This document shows, piece by piece, positions 15,706 to 25,805 of a stretch of DNA of 64,000 nucleotides; position 1 is the stretch's first letter; each line of letters opens with the position of its first letter. Origin of the DNA: Skermanella pratensis (lineage in GTDB: Bacteria; Pseudomonadota; Alphaproteobacteria; Azospirillales; Azospirillaceae). The DNA lies in NCBI RefSeq assembly GCF_008843145.1, contig NZ_CP030265.1:5759001-5823000 (forward strand), in the 5' to 3' direction. Both the position numbers and the translations under genes were made by a program. The notes beneath the pieces are model-generated. The model saw nothing but the letters and a program-made list of their open reading frames with translations, did no database searches and was not told where the DNA came from.

Positions 15706-17463
15706 ATGAGTCCCCGTCCCCCCGATCAATCGGATAACGACCCGACCGTGCCGGACCCGTCCGACGGCACCAACCCGACCGGCTCCGCAGCCGAGCGCAT
15801 CATCGAGAAGTTCGGCGGCATCCGCCCCATGGCCCACAAGCTGGGCATGCCGGTCACGACGGTCCAGGGATGGAAGAAGCGGGGGGCGATCCCCAGCGCG
15901 CGCCATCCCGACCTGCTCGCCGCCGCCGGACGCCACAACGTATCGCTGGACCAGGCGGAACTCGACGCGGCCGCGCCGGCCGACGAGCGCGCCGCTGAGG
16001 ACCGCACGGCCGAGGACCGCACGGCGGACGAGGCGACGCCCGCCGGCATCGCCGCGCCGGAGTCCGCCGACACGTCGGCGGCCGACACGTCCCCGGCCAC
16101 GCCCTGGAGCAGCGCGCGCAGTTACGAGCGGCCTGACGCCACCTCGACCGAGCCCGAAACAGAAACCGCGACCAGGACCATGGCTGAGCCGATCCACCGC
16201 GACCCCGAGCCGGTTCGCACGCCCGAACCCGCCCGAGCCTCCGGCGGCGGCAAGGGCCTCGCGACCTTCGCCATCCTGCTGGCGCTGGCCGGCACCGGCG
16301 CCGCCGTCACCGCCCCCCAGTGGGGACCGCAGGTGATCCCGCAGATCTGGCCGCCCCGCACCGACACCGACACGGGCGCTTCCCAGCAGATCTCCGCGCT
16401 CGAACAGCGGGTCCAGGAGTTGGCGTCGCGCGGCTCCGACACCGCGCCGCTGAACGACCGGATCGCCCAGCTCGAGCAGCGGCTGTCGGAAGTGTCCCAG
16501 GCGCAGCCGCAGCCACAGCCGCCGCAGCAGGCGGAGCAGGCCGCTCCCGCCGGCCTCGACCAGGCCCAGGTCGAATCGATCGTGCAGGACCGCGTCCAGC
16601 AGTTCGCCGGCCGGATCGGCGCGCTGGAGCAGCGGTCCCAGCCGCAGCCGGGCGTCGACCGCCAGGCGCTGGACGCCCGCGTCGCCCCGCTGGAACAGCA
16701 GCTCCAGGCGCTCGCCCAGGTCCGCGACCGGGTGCAGGGGCTGGAAGGCCGCGTCGGCACGCTTGACCAGCAGCAGGGCCAGGCGATCGCGCGGCTGCGC
16801 GACAGCGTCGCCGGCCTGGAGCAGGAGGCCAACCGCCTCGCCCAGGAGATCAACAGCACCGCCAACCGCGCCACCCAGGTGGCCGAGACGCTGACCCTCC
16901 GGCAGGCCCAGGAAAGCAAGGCGCAGGCCCTGGTGCTCGCCGCCGGCCAGCTCCGCGCGTCGCTCCAGAGCTCCCGGCCCTTCACGTCGGAACTGTCCGC
17001 GGTGCGCGCGGTCAACCTGGAGGATCCCCAGGTGGTCCAGGCGCTGAACGCGATCGAGCCCCATGCCGCCGACGGCATTCCGACCGAGGCGCAGCTGAAC
17101 CAGCAGTTCTCCGACGTGGCGGGCGAGATCGTCCGCGCCGGCGTGCTGGCCAGCGGCGCCAGCGGCGAGTGGTGGGACAAGGCGCTCTCGACCGCCTCCT
17201 CCCTGGTCAGCGTCCGGCGGACCGCCGGCGAGATCCAGGGCAGCGGCGCCGACGCGATCACCGCCCGGGCGGAGCGGCACCTGAAGTCGGGCCGCCTGGA
17301 CGAGGCTGTCAAGGAGCTTGAAACCCTGACCGGCGAGCCCGCGACGGTCGCCCAGCCCTGGATCGAGGATGCCAAGGCGCGCCTCGCCGCCAACGAGGCC
17401 GGCGCGCTGCTGACCGGCCAGGCCATCGCCCGCCTGGCGGGCTCCGCCGGAGGCAACCAATAA
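15706..17463 (+). CDS. Mic60/mitofilin-like protein with N-terminal helix-turn-helix
   Basis: A 585-residue inner-membrane protein. In order: a helix-turn-helix-like domain at about 28-75 (AERIIEKFGGIRPMAHKLGM, then TTVQGWKKRGAIPSARHPDL, resembling the carph-isopro/Cro-type fold), an acidic Ala/Glu/Asp-rich linker (85-180), one transmembrane helix (about 184-203), a Gln-rich coiled coil (about 227-400), and a helical C-terminal domain with LKSGRLDEAVKELETLTGEP typical of the COG4223/Mic60 family. Alphaproteobacterial Mic60 shapes intracytoplasmic membranes and sits beside hem genes, as here. The N-terminal domain would face the cytoplasm. The stop overlaps the hemY start by one base. Confidence 0.88.
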   Translation: MSPRPPDQSDNDPTVPDPSDGTNPTGSAAERIIEKFGGIRPMAHKLGMPVTTVQGWKKRGAIPSARHPDLLAAAGRHNVSLDQAELDAAAPADERAAEDRTAEDRTADEATPAGIAAPESADTSAADTSPATPWSSARSYERPDATSTEPETETATRTMAEPIHRDPEPVRTPEPARASGGGKGLATFAILLALAGTGAAVTAPQWGPQVIPQIWPPRTDTDTGASQQISALEQRVQELASRGSDTAPLNDRIAQLEQRLSEVSQAQPQPQPPQQAEQAAPAGLDQAQVESIVQDRVQQFAGRIGALEQRSQPQPGVDRQALDARVAPLEQQLQALAQVRDRVQGLEGRVGTLDQQQGQAIARLRDSVAGLEQEANRLAQEINSTANRATQVAETLTLRQAQESKAQALVLAAGQLRASLQSSRPFTSELSAVRAVNLEDPQVVQALNAIEPHAADGIPTEAQLNQQFSDVAGEIVRAGVLASGASGEWWDKALSTASSLVSVRRTAGEIQGSGADAITARAERHLKSGRLDEAVKELETLTGEPATVAQPWIEDAKARLAANEAGALLTGQAIARLAGSAGGNQ

Positions 17464-18932
17464 TGACCCGCGCCATCTGGTTCCTGATCAAGCTGGCGAT
17501 CGTCGTCGCGATCGCCATCTATCTCGTCGAAAATCCCGGCGCGGTCACGATCGACTGGCAGGGATACGTCATCAACACGTCCTTCGCCATGCTGCTGCTG
17601 GTGACGGTGGCGGTCATCGCGATCGTGGCGCTGGCCTACCGGCTGTGGCGGGGCATCCGCGGCGCGCCGGGGGCCTTCGGCCGCCGCAGCCGGACGCGCA
17701 AGCGCGAGCGCGGCTACCGGGCGCTGACCCGCGGCATGGTCGCGGTGGCTGCCGGCGACGCCGCCGGCGCGCGACGCTATGCCCGCGAGGCCGACACCAT
17801 GCTGCGCGACCCGCCGCTGACCATGCTGCTGTCGGCCCAGGCCGCCCAGCTGAACGGCGACGAGAAGGCGGCGGAACGCTATTTCCAGACCATGCTGGAA
17901 CGGCCGGAGACGGCGTTCCTCGGCGTGCGCGGCCTGCTGACCCAGGCGATCCGCGACGGCAACCGGACCGAGGCGCTGCAACTCGCCCGCCGCGCCAAGT
18001 CGCTCCAGCCGCAGACGCCGTGGGTGCTGACCACCCTGTTCGACCTGGAGACCCGGGCCGCCCAGTGGGGCCGCGCCGAGCAGACCCTGCTCGACGGCAT
18101 GAAGTCGGGCGCCTTCCCGGCGGAGGCCGGCCGGCACCACCGCGCGGCCCTGCTGCTGGAGCGCAGCTACGAGGCCGAGCTGGAAGGTCACCACGACGAT
18201 GCCCTGCGCCACGCCCAGGCCGCCGCCAAGCTGGAACCCGCGTTCCCGCCGGCCGCCTCGCGGCTGGCCCGCCTGCTGGCCCGCACCGGCAAGCACCGCA
18301 AGGCCGGCAAGGTCATCGAGAAGGCCTGGAGCACCCGGCCGCATCCCGAACTGGCCGATGCCTACCGCGACATCAGCCCGGACAGCGACCCGCTGGCCCA
18401 GGTCAAGCGGTTCGAGCGGCTGCAGTCGATGGTGCCCAACGACCTGGAGGGGCATGTGGCCCTGGCGCGCGCCGCCATGTCCGCCAGGCTGTGGGGGGAG
18501 GCCCGCAACCACCTGAGCAAGGCGCTGGCCGAGCGTCCGAGCGACAGGGTCTACCGCATGCTGGCGGAACTGGCCGAAGCGGAGCACGGCGACATCGCCG
18601 CCGCCCGCGACTGGCTGGCCAAGGCCGCCAACGCCGAGCCGGACCCGATCTGGGTCTGCAGGGAATGCGGTACCCTGTCCAAGTCCTGGCGCAGCCTCTG
18701 CGGCCAGTGCGGCGCCTTCGACAGCATGGAATGGAAGCTGCCCAGCGTCGCCATCCAGATCGCCGAACCCCACCGCCTGCCGCCCGCGAAGCCCTCCGAA
18801 CCCCCCGCGCCGCCCCAGCCGGCGACCACGACGACGGTGGTCCAGCAGCCGGAGGAGACGCCGGCCGCTTCTCCGCCGCAGGGGGCGCAGCAGGGAACCA
18901 CGGCGCAGCAGCCGCAGCCCGCCGCGGGCTAG
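17463..18932 (+). CDS. hemY: HemY-like TPR membrane protein with C-terminal zinc ribbon
   Basis: A 489-residue protein. Seen: two N-terminal transmembrane helices (about 3-22 and 38-58), the HemY_N region ending KRERGYRALTRGMVAVAAGD, a long TPR-type helical region, and near residue 400 a four-Cys zinc ribbon WVCRECGTLSKSWRSLCGQC, then a Pro/Gln/Ala-rich tail. In alphaproteobacteria this arrangement follows hemC-hemD-Mic60. It is linked to haem biosynthesis by gene order; it is not the protoporphyrinogen oxidase of the same name. The start ATG overlaps the previous stop (TAATG). Confidence 0.9.
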   Translation: MTRAIWFLIKLAIVVAIAIYLVENPGAVTIDWQGYVINTSFAMLLLVTVAVIAIVALAYRLWRGIRGAPGAFGRRSRTRKRERGYRALTRGMVAVAAGDAAGARRYAREADTMLRDPPLTMLLSAQAAQLNGDEKAAERYFQTMLERPETAFLGVRGLLTQAIRDGNRTEALQLARRAKSLQPQTPWVLTTLFDLETRAAQWGRAEQTLLDGMKSGAFPAEAGRHHRAALLLERSYEAELEGHHDDALRHAQAAAKLEPAFPPAASRLARLLARTGKHRKAGKVIEKAWSTRPHPELADAYRDISPDSDPLAQVKRFERLQSMVPNDLEGHVALARAAMSARLWGEARNHLSKALAERPSDRVYRMLAELAEAEHGDIAAARDWLAKAANAEPDPIWVCRECGTLSKSWRSLCGQCGAFDSMEWKLPSVAIQIAEPHRLPPAKPSEPPAPPQPATTTTVVQQPEETPAASPPQGAQQGTTAQQPQPAAG

Positions 18933-18950
18933 GAACGTCCTGTCGAACCT

Positions 18951-18976
18951 GAAGAGCCGCCACGTGGCGGCTCTTC
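18951..18976 (+). terminator. Hairpin terminator after hemY
   Basis: A perfect 26-base palindrome (GAAGAGCCGCC, four-base loop, mirror arm) 18 bases past the hemY stop. There is only a weak T-rich stretch downstream (TTTTC after 11 bases), so it may act as a terminator or an mRNA end stabiliser. Confidence 0.6.
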
Positions 18977-18990
18977 CAATTACTCGTTTT

Positions 18991-19056
18991 CATCGTGACC
19001 GGACTTGATCCGATCATCCAGGCGCGAAGTCCATCTCGCCGGCTTGCGCGCCGATG
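18991..19056. repeat. REP-like palindrome, family B
   Basis: It begins CATCGTGACCGGACTTGATC followed by CGATCATCCAGGCGCGAAGT, then a second arm rich in GCGCG. It is a diverged relative of the elements at 51045-51067 and 55607-55689, sharing the core GACCGGACTTGATCCG and the following CATCCA-GCGCGAA block. Confidence 0.7.
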
Positions 19057-19075
19057 AAGAAAAGGTGATGCCACA

Positions 19076-19151
19076 TAGGTCGGGTAGAGCGAAGCGGCAC
19101 CCGACAAGCCGGCGAGTTGGTGTCGGGTGCCGCTTCGCTCTACCCGACCTA
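19076..19151. repeat. REP-like perfect inverted repeat, family A
   Basis: Two 31-base arms that are exact reverse complements (19076-19106 and 19121-19151) around a 14-base spacer. The arms begin and end with TAGGTCGGG/CCCGACCTA. The element lies just after a family B element in the hemY-rsmB gap and shares its TAGGTCGG ends with 33887-33984 and 41069-41153. Confidence 0.9.
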
Positions 19152-19248
19152 CGCTTCTTGACGAATAATCAGGTACCGTGCTGGACAGCGTCCGCCCCGG
19201 CCCTTTTCCGATTCGACAAGCCCCCCTCCGCGCGCTAAACCGCGCGAC

Positions 19249-20541
19249 ATGACCGACAGCACGCTGGCATCCCGCAACGCCGCCCTCGACCTGCTCGAGT
19301 CGGTGCTGCGCAAGAAGATCCCGCTCGACGACGCGTTCGACGCGCACGAGGGGCTCGACCCGCTGGAACCGCGGGACCGCGGCTTCGTGAGGCTGATGGT
19401 GGCGACGGTCCTGCGCCGCCTGGGGCAGATCGACGCCCTGGTGTCGACGGCCCTGACCAAGCCCGATCCGGTCCGCGCCGGCGTCCTCGACATCCTGCGG
19501 CTGGGCACGGCTCAGCTCGTGTTCCTCGACACGCCGCCGCACGCCGCGGTGGATACCTCGGTGGCCGCCGCCGAGCAGCGCGGGCTTCAGCACTACAAGG
19601 GCCTGATCAACGCCGTGCTGCGCAGGGTCGCGCGCGAGGGGGCCGATCAGGCGAGGAAGCAGGACGCCGGGCGGCTGAACACGCCGGACTGGCTGTGGCT
19701 CGCCTGGCGGACCGCCTACGGCACTCCCCGCACCCGCGGCATCGTCGAGGCGAACCTGATCGAGGCGCCGCTCGACCTCACCGCCAAGGGGTCGCCCGGC
19801 GACTGGGCCGAACGGCTGGAAGGCACCGTGCTGCCGACCGGGACGATCCGGCGCGCCTCCGGCGGCCAGGTCGCCGACCTGCCCGGCTACGACGAGGGCG
19901 CGTGGTGGGTCCAGGACGCCGCAGCGGCATTGCCGGCCAAGCTGTTCGGCGACATCCGGGGCAAGACCCTCTACGACCTGTGCGCGGCGCCGGGCGGAAA
20001 AACCGCCCAGCTGGCGGCCGCCGGGGCCGAGGTGACGGCGCTCGACCGGTCGGACCGGCGGCTGCGCCGCCTCTCCGCCAACCTGGAGCGGCTGAACCTG
20101 TGGGCGGAGACGCTGACCACCGATGCCGCGACCTGGAAGCCGGACCGGCCCGCCGACGCCGTGCTGCTCGATGCGCCGTGCAGCGCCACCGGCGCCATCC
20201 GCCGCCATCCCGACATCCCGCGGCTGAAGAGCCAGGAGGACGTCACCAAGCTGGCTGGCGCCCAGCGCCGGCTGCTGGCCCATGCGGTGGACCTGGTCAA
20301 GCCCGGCGGCACGCTGGTCTACTGCACCTGCTCGCTCCAGCCGGAAGAAGGCGAGCAGCGGATCGACCACCTGCTGGCCTCCGGTGCGCCGGTCGAGCGG
20401 TTGCCGGTCGATCCCGGCGAGCTGGGGGGCCTGTCGGAGCTGATCAACGAGCGCGGCGAAGTCAGGACCCTGCCGGGCCAGCTCGCGGAACTGGGCGGCA
20501 TCGACGGTTTCTTCATCGCCCGGCTCGTCCGCACCAAATGA
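19249..20541 (+). CDS. rsmB: 16S rRNA cytosine-C5 methyltransferase, RsmB family
   Basis: A 430-residue protein. An N-terminal NusB-like RNA-binding domain (about 1-140; DPLEPRDRGFVRLMVATVL and AVDTSVAAAEQRG) is followed by a SAM-dependent methyltransferase domain: YDLCAAPGGKTAQLAAAG for SAM, DAPCSATGAIRRHPDI with the second Cys, and VYCTCSLQPEE with the catalytic Cys. It is predicted to methylate 16S rRNA C967. It is monocistronic or loosely linked to rpe (125-base gap). Confidence 0.92.
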   Translation: MTDSTLASRNAALDLLESVLRKKIPLDDAFDAHEGLDPLEPRDRGFVRLMVATVLRRLGQIDALVSTALTKPDPVRAGVLDILRLGTAQLVFLDTPPHAAVDTSVAAAEQRGLQHYKGLINAVLRRVAREGADQARKQDAGRLNTPDWLWLAWRTAYGTPRTRGIVEANLIEAPLDLTAKGSPGDWAERLEGTVLPTGTIRRASGGQVADLPGYDEGAWWVQDAAAALPAKLFGDIRGKTLYDLCAAPGGKTAQLAAAGAEVTALDRSDRRLRRLSANLERLNLWAETLTTDAATWKPDRPADAVLLDAPCSATGAIRRHPDIPRLKSQEDVTKLAGAQRRLLAHAVDLVKPGGTLVYCTCSLQPEEGEQRIDHLLASGAPVERLPVDPGELGGLSELINERGEVRTLPGQLAELGGIDGFFIARLVRTK

Positions 20542-20666
20542 TAAGCCGATCTCGATGATGGTCGATTTGCGCAATTCAAACCTGCGTCGGCGGAGACCAT
20601 GTGTGATCTTGCGCACACCCCGCCCGACTTGGTAGGACAGCTTCGGTTTCGTAGGACGGCTTCGCC

Positions 20667-21329
20667 ATGCAACAATCGACCCGAATCGCTCCCTCCATCC
20701 TGTCGGCCGACTTCGCCCGCCTGGGTGAGGAGGTGCGCGCCGTCGATGCCGCCGGCGCCGACTATATCCATATCGACGTGATGGACGGGCATTTCGTGCC
20801 CAACATCACCATCGGCCCCGCGGTCGTGTCGGCTCTGCGGCCCCATTCCGCCAAAGTGTTCGACGTCCACCTGATGATCTCGCCGGTGGACCTGTTCATC
20901 GCCGATTTCGCCAAGGCCGGCGCCGACATCATCACGGTCCATCCCGAGGCCGGCGCCCACACCCACCGGACGATCCAGCTGATCAAGTCGCTGGGCAAGA
21001 AGGCCGGCCTGTCGCTCAACCCCGCGACCCCGGTCGAGGCGGTGGACTATCTGCTGGACGACCTGGACCTGATCCTGGTGATGAGCGTCAATCCCGGTTT
21101 CGGCGGGCAGAGCTTCATCCGGTCCCAGCTCGACAAGATCCGGGAGCTGCGCCGCCGGATCGACGCCAGCGGCCGGCGGATCGACCTGGAGGTCGACGGC
21201 GGCATCAATTTCGAGACGGCGGGCGCCGCGATCGAGGCCGGCGCCGACGTGCTGGTCGCCGGGACGGCGACCTTCTCCGGCGGGCAGGACGCCTATGCCG
21301 GCAATATCCGGCGGCTGCGGGGTGCCTGA
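20667..21329 (+). CDS. rpe: Ribulose-phosphate 3-epimerase
   Basis: A 220-residue TIM-barrel enzyme of the pentose phosphate pathway. Seen: [37 protein letters not shown] with metal-ligand Asp/His, VFDVHLMI with the second His, [14 protein letters not shown], and LEVDGGIN with the catalytic Asp. Upstream, two near-identical 14-base stretches (GTAGGACAGCTTCG and GTAGGACGGCTTCG) precede the ATG. Six bases separate it from the heparinase-family gene. Confidence 0.96.
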   Translation: MQQSTRIAPSILSADFARLGEEVRAVDAAGADYIHIDVMDGHFVPNITIGPAVVSALRPHSAKVFDVHLMISPVDLFIADFAKAGADIITVHPEAGAHTHRTIQLIKSLGKKAGLSLNPATPVEAVDYLLDDLDLILVMSVNPGFGGQSFIRSQLDKIRELRRRIDASGRRIDLEVDGGINFETAGAAIEAGADVLVAGTATFSGGQDAYAGNIRRLRGA

Positions 21330-21335
21330 GGCGGG

Positions 21336-22988
21336 ATGACTGGCCAGCGCGACACCTTGGGCTGGCTGAAGCAGGGCGCGCGGGCGTTCGCCTTCGGCAA
21401 TCCGCTGTACGGGCTGACCCTTGGCGGCCGTCCGGTCAGCGGGCTGGTGACGGTCCCCAACGATCCCTGGCCGGGCGACGCCGATATCGGTGCCGCCCTG
21501 ATGGACGGGGTCTTCCCCTTCGCGGGCGAGGTGATGCAGGCGGACGAGCCGGTCTGGGTGCCGGCACTGGGGTTCGGTTCCACCTGGGTTGCCCAGATGA
21601 ACGGTTTCGACTGGCTGCGCGACCTGCGCGCCGTCGGCGGCGACGCGCCGCGCCGACAGGCGCGCCTGTTGATTTCCGGCTGGCTCGACCAGAACCATGG
21701 CTGGAACCAGGCGTCGTGGGCGCCCGACGTGCTGGGTGCGCGCATCGCCAACTGGATCGGGCAGCATGATTTCTACTGCCAGAGCGCGGACGACGCGTTC
21801 CGCGGCCGGGTGTTCGAAAGCCTGGCGCGGCAGACCCGCCACCTGGCCCGCGTCACCCCCGGCCCGCTCCAGGGCGCAGCATTGCTGACCGCGGTCAAGG
21901 GCTTGGTCTATGGCGGGCTGTGCCTGCCCGGCTGCGAGAAGCACGTGCCCCATGCCCTGCGGCTGCTGGAACGCGAGCTGCCGCTCCAGGTGCTGCCGGA
22001 CGGCGGCCATGTGGAGCGCAGCCCCGAGCGCCACATGCTGGTGCTGCGCACCCTGATCGACCTGCGCGCGGTGCTGCGCGCGGCGCGGCAGGAGGTGCCG
22101 GAGATGCTCCAGCACGCGATCGACCGCATGACCCCGGCGCTCCGCTTCTTCCGCCACGGCGACGGCGGGCTGGCCCTGTTCAACGGCGGGCGGGAAGCCG
22201 ACCCGGCGATGACCGACACGGTGCTGGCCCAGTCCGACGCGCGCGGACGGCCGCTGAAGAGCGCTCCCCATTGCGGGTTCGAGCGGATGCTGGCCGGACG
22301 CACCACGGTGCTGATGGATACCGGCAAGGCGCCGCCGCCGGGCCTGGACCAGGATGCCCATGCCGGCACGCTCAGTTTCGAGATGACGATCGGGCGGGAA
22401 CGCCTGATCGTCAATTGCGGATCCCATCCCAGCCGCTTCGGTCCCTGGCGCGGCGCGCTGGCGGCGACCGCCGCCCATTCCACGCTGGCGGTGGCGGAGA
22501 CCAACTCGGCGGAAGTGTTCGAGCGGGGCGGCCTGGGCCGCCGGCCGAACCGGATCACCTGCGAGCGGATCGAGAGCGACGGCGCCACCCTGGTCGAGGC
22601 GACCCACGACGGCTATGTGCGCGCCTTCGGGCTGCTGCACCGGCGGCGGCTCTACCTGGCGGACAACGGCGACGACCTGCGCGGCGAGGACACGCTGGAA
22701 GGACCTGCCGGCCACCCCTTCGCCCTGCGCTTCCACCTTCATCCCGGCGTGGACGCTACCGTGTCGCCGAACGGCGGCTCCGCCCTGCTGCGGCTGCCGG
22801 GCGGCTCGTCGTGGCGCCTGAGGGCGACCGGCGGGAGCCTCGCCGTTTCCGAAAGCATCTATTTCGGCGGCGGGTTCGGCGACGGCGACGAGCCGAGGCC
22901 GACCAGCCAGGTCGTCGTGACCGGCGACACCGTGTCCGATCGCACCATGATCAAATGGGCGCTACGCCGCGAGAAGAAGCAGGCCTGA
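21336..22988 (+). CDS. Heparinase II/III family protein
   Basis: A 550-residue protein with the alpha-toroid plus beta-sandwich layout of polysaccharide lyases. Seen: N-terminal toroid motifs ([40 protein letters not shown]), a mid-region with [20 protein letters not shown], and a C-terminal beta region with [20 protein letters not shown] and [17 protein letters not shown]. Members of this group near rpe-purH are common in Rhodospirillales; the natural polysaccharide is unknown. No signal peptide is visible, so location is uncertain. It is followed by purH after 65 bases. Confidence 0.88.
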   Translation: MTGQRDTLGWLKQGARAFAFGNPLYGLTLGGRPVSGLVTVPNDPWPGDADIGAALMDGVFPFAGEVMQADEPVWVPALGFGSTWVAQMNGFDWLRDLRAVGGDAPRRQARLLISGWLDQNHGWNQASWAPDVLGARIANWIGQHDFYCQSADDAFRGRVFESLARQTRHLARVTPGPLQGAALLTAVKGLVYGGLCLPGCEKHVPHALRLLERELPLQVLPDGGHVERSPERHMLVLRTLIDLRAVLRAARQEVPEMLQHAIDRMTPALRFFRHGDGGLALFNGGREADPAMTDTVLAQSDARGRPLKSAPHCGFERMLAGRTTVLMDTGKAPPPGLDQDAHAGTLSFEMTIGRERLIVNCGSHPSRFGPWRGALAATAAHSTLAVAETNSAEVFERGGLGRRPNRITCERIESDGATLVEATHDGYVRAFGLLHRRRLYLADNGDDLRGEDTLEGPAGHPFALRFHLHPGVDATVSPNGGSALLRLPGGSSWRLRATGGSLAVSESIYFGGGFGDGDEPRPTSQVVVTGDTVSDRTMIKWALRREKKQA

Positions 22989-23053
22989 CCCGTCACCGGA
23001 CCCCAACCGCAGCCCCGCCCGACAGGGCCGGAATTTCGCAGGATACCGCCGCC

Positions 23054-24664
23054 ATGACCGCCGATCTCGTCCGAGTCACCCGTGCCCTCATCTCCGTTTC
23101 CGACAAGACCGGCCTGGTGCGGTTCGGCCAAGCCCTGGCGGCGCGCGGCGTCGAGATCCTCTCCACCGGCGGGTCCGCCCGGCAGCTCCGTGATGCCGGC
23201 GTGCCGGTCACCGAGGTCGGCGACCATACCGGCTTCCCCGAGATGATGGACGGCAGGGTCAAGACGCTCCACCCCAAGGTCCATGGCGGCATCCTGGCGC
23301 GCCGCGACCTGGACAGCCACCTGGCCGCCATGAAGACCCACGGCATCCCGCCGATCGACTTGGTCGTGGTCAACCTTTACCCGTTCGAGGAGACGGTCGC
23401 GCGCGGCGCCGCCTTCGAGGACTGCGTGGAGAACATCGACATCGGCGGCCCGGCGATGATCCGGAGCGCCGCCAAGAACCACGGCTTCGTCGCCGTGGTG
23501 ACCGACGCGGCGGACTACGACGCCGTCCTGGCCGAGCTGGAGGCCAACGACGGCGCCACGACGCTGGCGCTCCGGCGGCGGCTGGCGGCCGGCGCCTATG
23601 CCCGCACGGCTGCCTACGACTCCGCCATCGGCCAGTGGTTCGCCGGCCAGAACGGCGAGACCTTCCCGGCCCGGGTCACGGTCGCCGGCAGCCTGCGCCA
23701 GACGCTCCGCTACGGCGAGAACCCGCACCAGCAGGCGGCGTTCTACGTCGGCGGCACGGGCGGCGGCGCGGGCGGCGGCGCCGAAGGCCGGCCGGGCATC
23801 GCGACGGCGACCCAGCTCCAGGGCAAGGAGCTGAGCTACAACAACCTGAACGACACGGATGCCGCGTTCGAGCTGGTGGCGGAGTTCGAGCGCCCCGCCG
23901 TCGCCATCATCAAGCACGCCAACCCGTGCGGCGTCGCCGAGGGCGACAGCCTGCCCGACGCCTATGCCCGCGCGCTGGAATGCGACCCGGTCAGCGCCTT
24001 CGGCGGCATCATCGCGGTCAACCGCACCCTGGACGCGGCCACCGCCGAGCAGATCGCCAAGCTGTTCGCCGAGGTGGTGATCGCCCCCGACGCCGACGAG
24101 GAGGCCCGGGCGTTCCTGGCCGCCAAGAAGAACCTGCGGGTCCTGCTGACCGGCGCCATGCCCGATCCGGCGGCGCCGGGCATGACGGTGCGGACGGTGT
24201 CCGGCGGCTTCCTGTTCCAGAACCGCGACAGCGGCCGGATCGGCCTGCCCGACCTGAAGGTCGTGACCAAGCGTTCACCCGGCGAGCAGGAGCTGGCCGA
24301 CCTGCTGTTCGCCTTCCGCGTCGCCAAGCACGTCAAGTCGAACGCCATCGTCTATGCCAAGGCCGGCGCCACGGTGGGCATCGGCGCCGGCCAGATGAGC
24401 CGGGTGGACAGCTCGCGCATCGCGGCGTGGAAGTCGGCCGACGCGGCACAGGCGGCGGGCCGGGCGGAAGCCGGGACGATCGGCTCGGTGGTCGCGTCCG
24501 ACGCCTTCTTCCCCTTCGCCGACGGACTGCTGGCGGCGGCCGATGCCGGCGCCACGGCGATCATCCAGCCCGGCGGCTCCATGCGCGACGGCGAGGTGAT
24601 CGCCGCCGCCGACGAGCGCGGCCTCGCGATGGTCTTCACCGGGATGCGCCACTTCCGGCATTGA
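23054..24664 (+). CDS. purH: Bifunctional AICAR transformylase / IMP cyclohydrolase
   Basis: A 536-residue enzyme for the last two steps of IMP synthesis. The N-terminal cyclohydrolase domain ([55 protein letters not shown]) is followed by the transformylase domain ([75 protein letters not shown]). A Gly/Ala-rich insertion of about 16 residues follows [16 protein letters not shown]. The start MTADLVRV directly precedes the homology. It is convergent with znuA (three bases apart). Confidence 0.97.
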   Translation: MTADLVRVTRALISVSDKTGLVRFGQALAARGVEILSTGGSARQLRDAGVPVTEVGDHTGFPEMMDGRVKTLHPKVHGGILARRDLDSHLAAMKTHGIPPIDLVVVNLYPFEETVARGAAFEDCVENIDIGGPAMIRSAAKNHGFVAVVTDAADYDAVLAELEANDGATTLALRRRLAAGAYARTAAYDSAIGQWFAGQNGETFPARVTVAGSLRQTLRYGENPHQQAAFYVGGTGGGAGGGAEGRPGIATATQLQGKELSYNNLNDTDAAFELVAEFERPAVAIIKHANPCGVAEGDSLPDAYARALECDPVSAFGGIIAVNRTLDAATAEQIAKLFAEVVIAPDADEEARAFLAAKKNLRVLLTGAMPDPAAPGMTVRTVSGGFLFQNRDSGRIGLPDLKVVTKRSPGEQELADLLFAFRVAKHVKSNAIVYAKAGATVGIGAGQMSRVDSSRIAAWKSADAAQAAGRAEAGTIGSVVASDAFFPFADGLLAAADAGATAIIQPGGSMRDGEVIAAADERGLAMVFTGMRHFRH

Positions 24665-24667
24665 GCA

Positions 24668-25678
24668 TCAGCCGGCCTTCAGGCAGGACACCAGCGAGGC
24701 GGCCATGTCGCGCATGAGCTGGAAATAAAGGTCCGGACCGTCGGGCAGCCCGGCTCCGAGCGGGTCGAGCATGCCCTTGCCGGCCCCGGTGCCCTCCACC
24801 ACGGTCGCGACCAGGGTGGGCTCGAACTGGGGTTCCGCGAACACGCAGGCGGCGTCGAGGGTCCCGATCCTGCCCCGGATCTCGCTGAGCCGCTGCGCAC
24901 TCGGCCGCTGCTCCGGGCTGACCGTGATGGCACCGACGGCGTTCAGCCCGTAGCGGTCCTCAAGATAATGGTAGGCGTCGTGGAAGACGACGAACGGCCG
25001 GTCCTTGACCGGTGCCAGCAGGGTGCCGAGTTCGGCGTCGAGCGCGGTCAGCCGTTCCGCCAGGGACTTGGCGTTGGCCTGATAGCGGGCGGCGTTGGCG
25101 GGATCATGCTCGGACAGCTCCCGCGCTATGGCGGCCACCATCGCGCGGGCGTTCGACACGTCGAGCCAGATATGGGCATCCCGCGTGCCGTGCGCGTGCT
25201 CCTCCCCGTGCCTATGCCCGCCTTCGGCGTGGTCGTCGTGCCCATGCCCATGGCCGTGCTCGTGGCCGTGATCCGCGGCCTCGTGCGGTTCCCAAGCGCC
25301 GCCTTCGCGGGTCGGCAGCAGGGTTATGCCGGGGGCTTCCATCAGGGCGGTCACGCGGGCCTTGCCGGCCAGGGAGTCGATGGGTTTGGCGAGAAACGTC
25401 TCCAGGTCCTCGCCGACCCAGAAGATCAGGTCGGCCCCGTTGAGCGCCCGGGCGTCGCTGGGGCGCAGGCTGAAGGAGTGCGGGGACGCCGCGCCCTTGA
25501 CCAGGAGCGTGGGTTCGGCGACACCCTGCATCACGCCCGCGACCAGGGAATGGACCGGCTTGACCGAGGCCACCACGCCGACCGGCTCCGCCGCCGGGGC
25601 GGCAGGCGGGAAAGCGGCCGTGAAAAATGCCGCTCCGGCCAGGGCCAGGAGTGACGTTGTTGCGCGACGGGCGTTCAT
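24668..25678 (-). CDS. znuA: Zinc ABC transporter periplasmic binding protein
   Basis: A 336-residue exported protein. Seen: a signal peptide ending APAAEPV (about 26), [30 protein letters not shown] with a zinc-ligand His, a long His/Asp/Glu-rich loop at about 118-155, [15 protein letters not shown], and [15 protein letters not shown]. The charged loop is the usual zinc-collecting element. The start is MNARRATT; an upstream ATG at 25714 would add 12 residues in front of the signal peptide. It is divergent from znuCB around a Zur box. Confidence 0.95.
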   Translation of the reverse strand: MNARRATTSLLALAGAAFFTAAFPPAAPAAEPVGVVASVKPVHSLVAGVMQGVAEPTLLVKGAASPHSFSLRPSDARALNGADLIFWVGEDLETFLAKPIDSLAGKARVTALMEAPGITLLPTREGGAWEPHEAADHGHEHGHGHGHDDHAEGGHRHGEEHAHGTRDAHIWLDVSNARAMVAAIARELSEHDPANAARYQANAKSLAERLTALDAELGTLLAPVKDRPFVVFHDAYHYLEDRYGLNAVGAITVSPEQRPSAQRLSEIRGRIGTLDAACVFAEPQFEPTLVATVVEGTGAGKGMLDPLGAGLPDGPDLYFQLMRDMAASLVSCLKAG

Positions 25679-25740
25679 GACGGGGTGTGACCTCCGACCG
25701 GGGCAGGGTTGCACAATTGCGTACTCGTGAGGCCCCTACT

Positions 25741-25758
25741 GTTCTGTTATAACATTAC
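25741..25758. promoter_or_regulatory. Zur box between znuA and znuC
   Basis: An 18-base near-palindrome GTTCTGTTATAACATTAC with a perfect TGTTATAACA core, matching the alphaproteobacterial Zur operator. Its position, 63 bases from znuA and 48 from znuC, allows one site to repress both divergent units when zinc is plentiful. Confidence 0.78.
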
Positions 25759-25805
25759 CTTGTCAAGAGCCGGCTGACCGGCGAGGGAATCGGGGCGCAG
25801 CCTTC

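Larger units (their letters stand above)
18933..19248. other. 316-base gap filled by hairpin and repeats
   Basis: No gene. It contains the hemY terminator hairpin, one family B and one family A palindromic repeat, and then about 95 bases that must carry the rsmB promoter. Confidence 0.8.

Noticed and set aside
18933-19248. Considered as a structured RNA gene or riboswitch
   Set aside because: The structure is explained by a terminator hairpin and two dispersed palindromic repeats that also occur elsewhere in the window.
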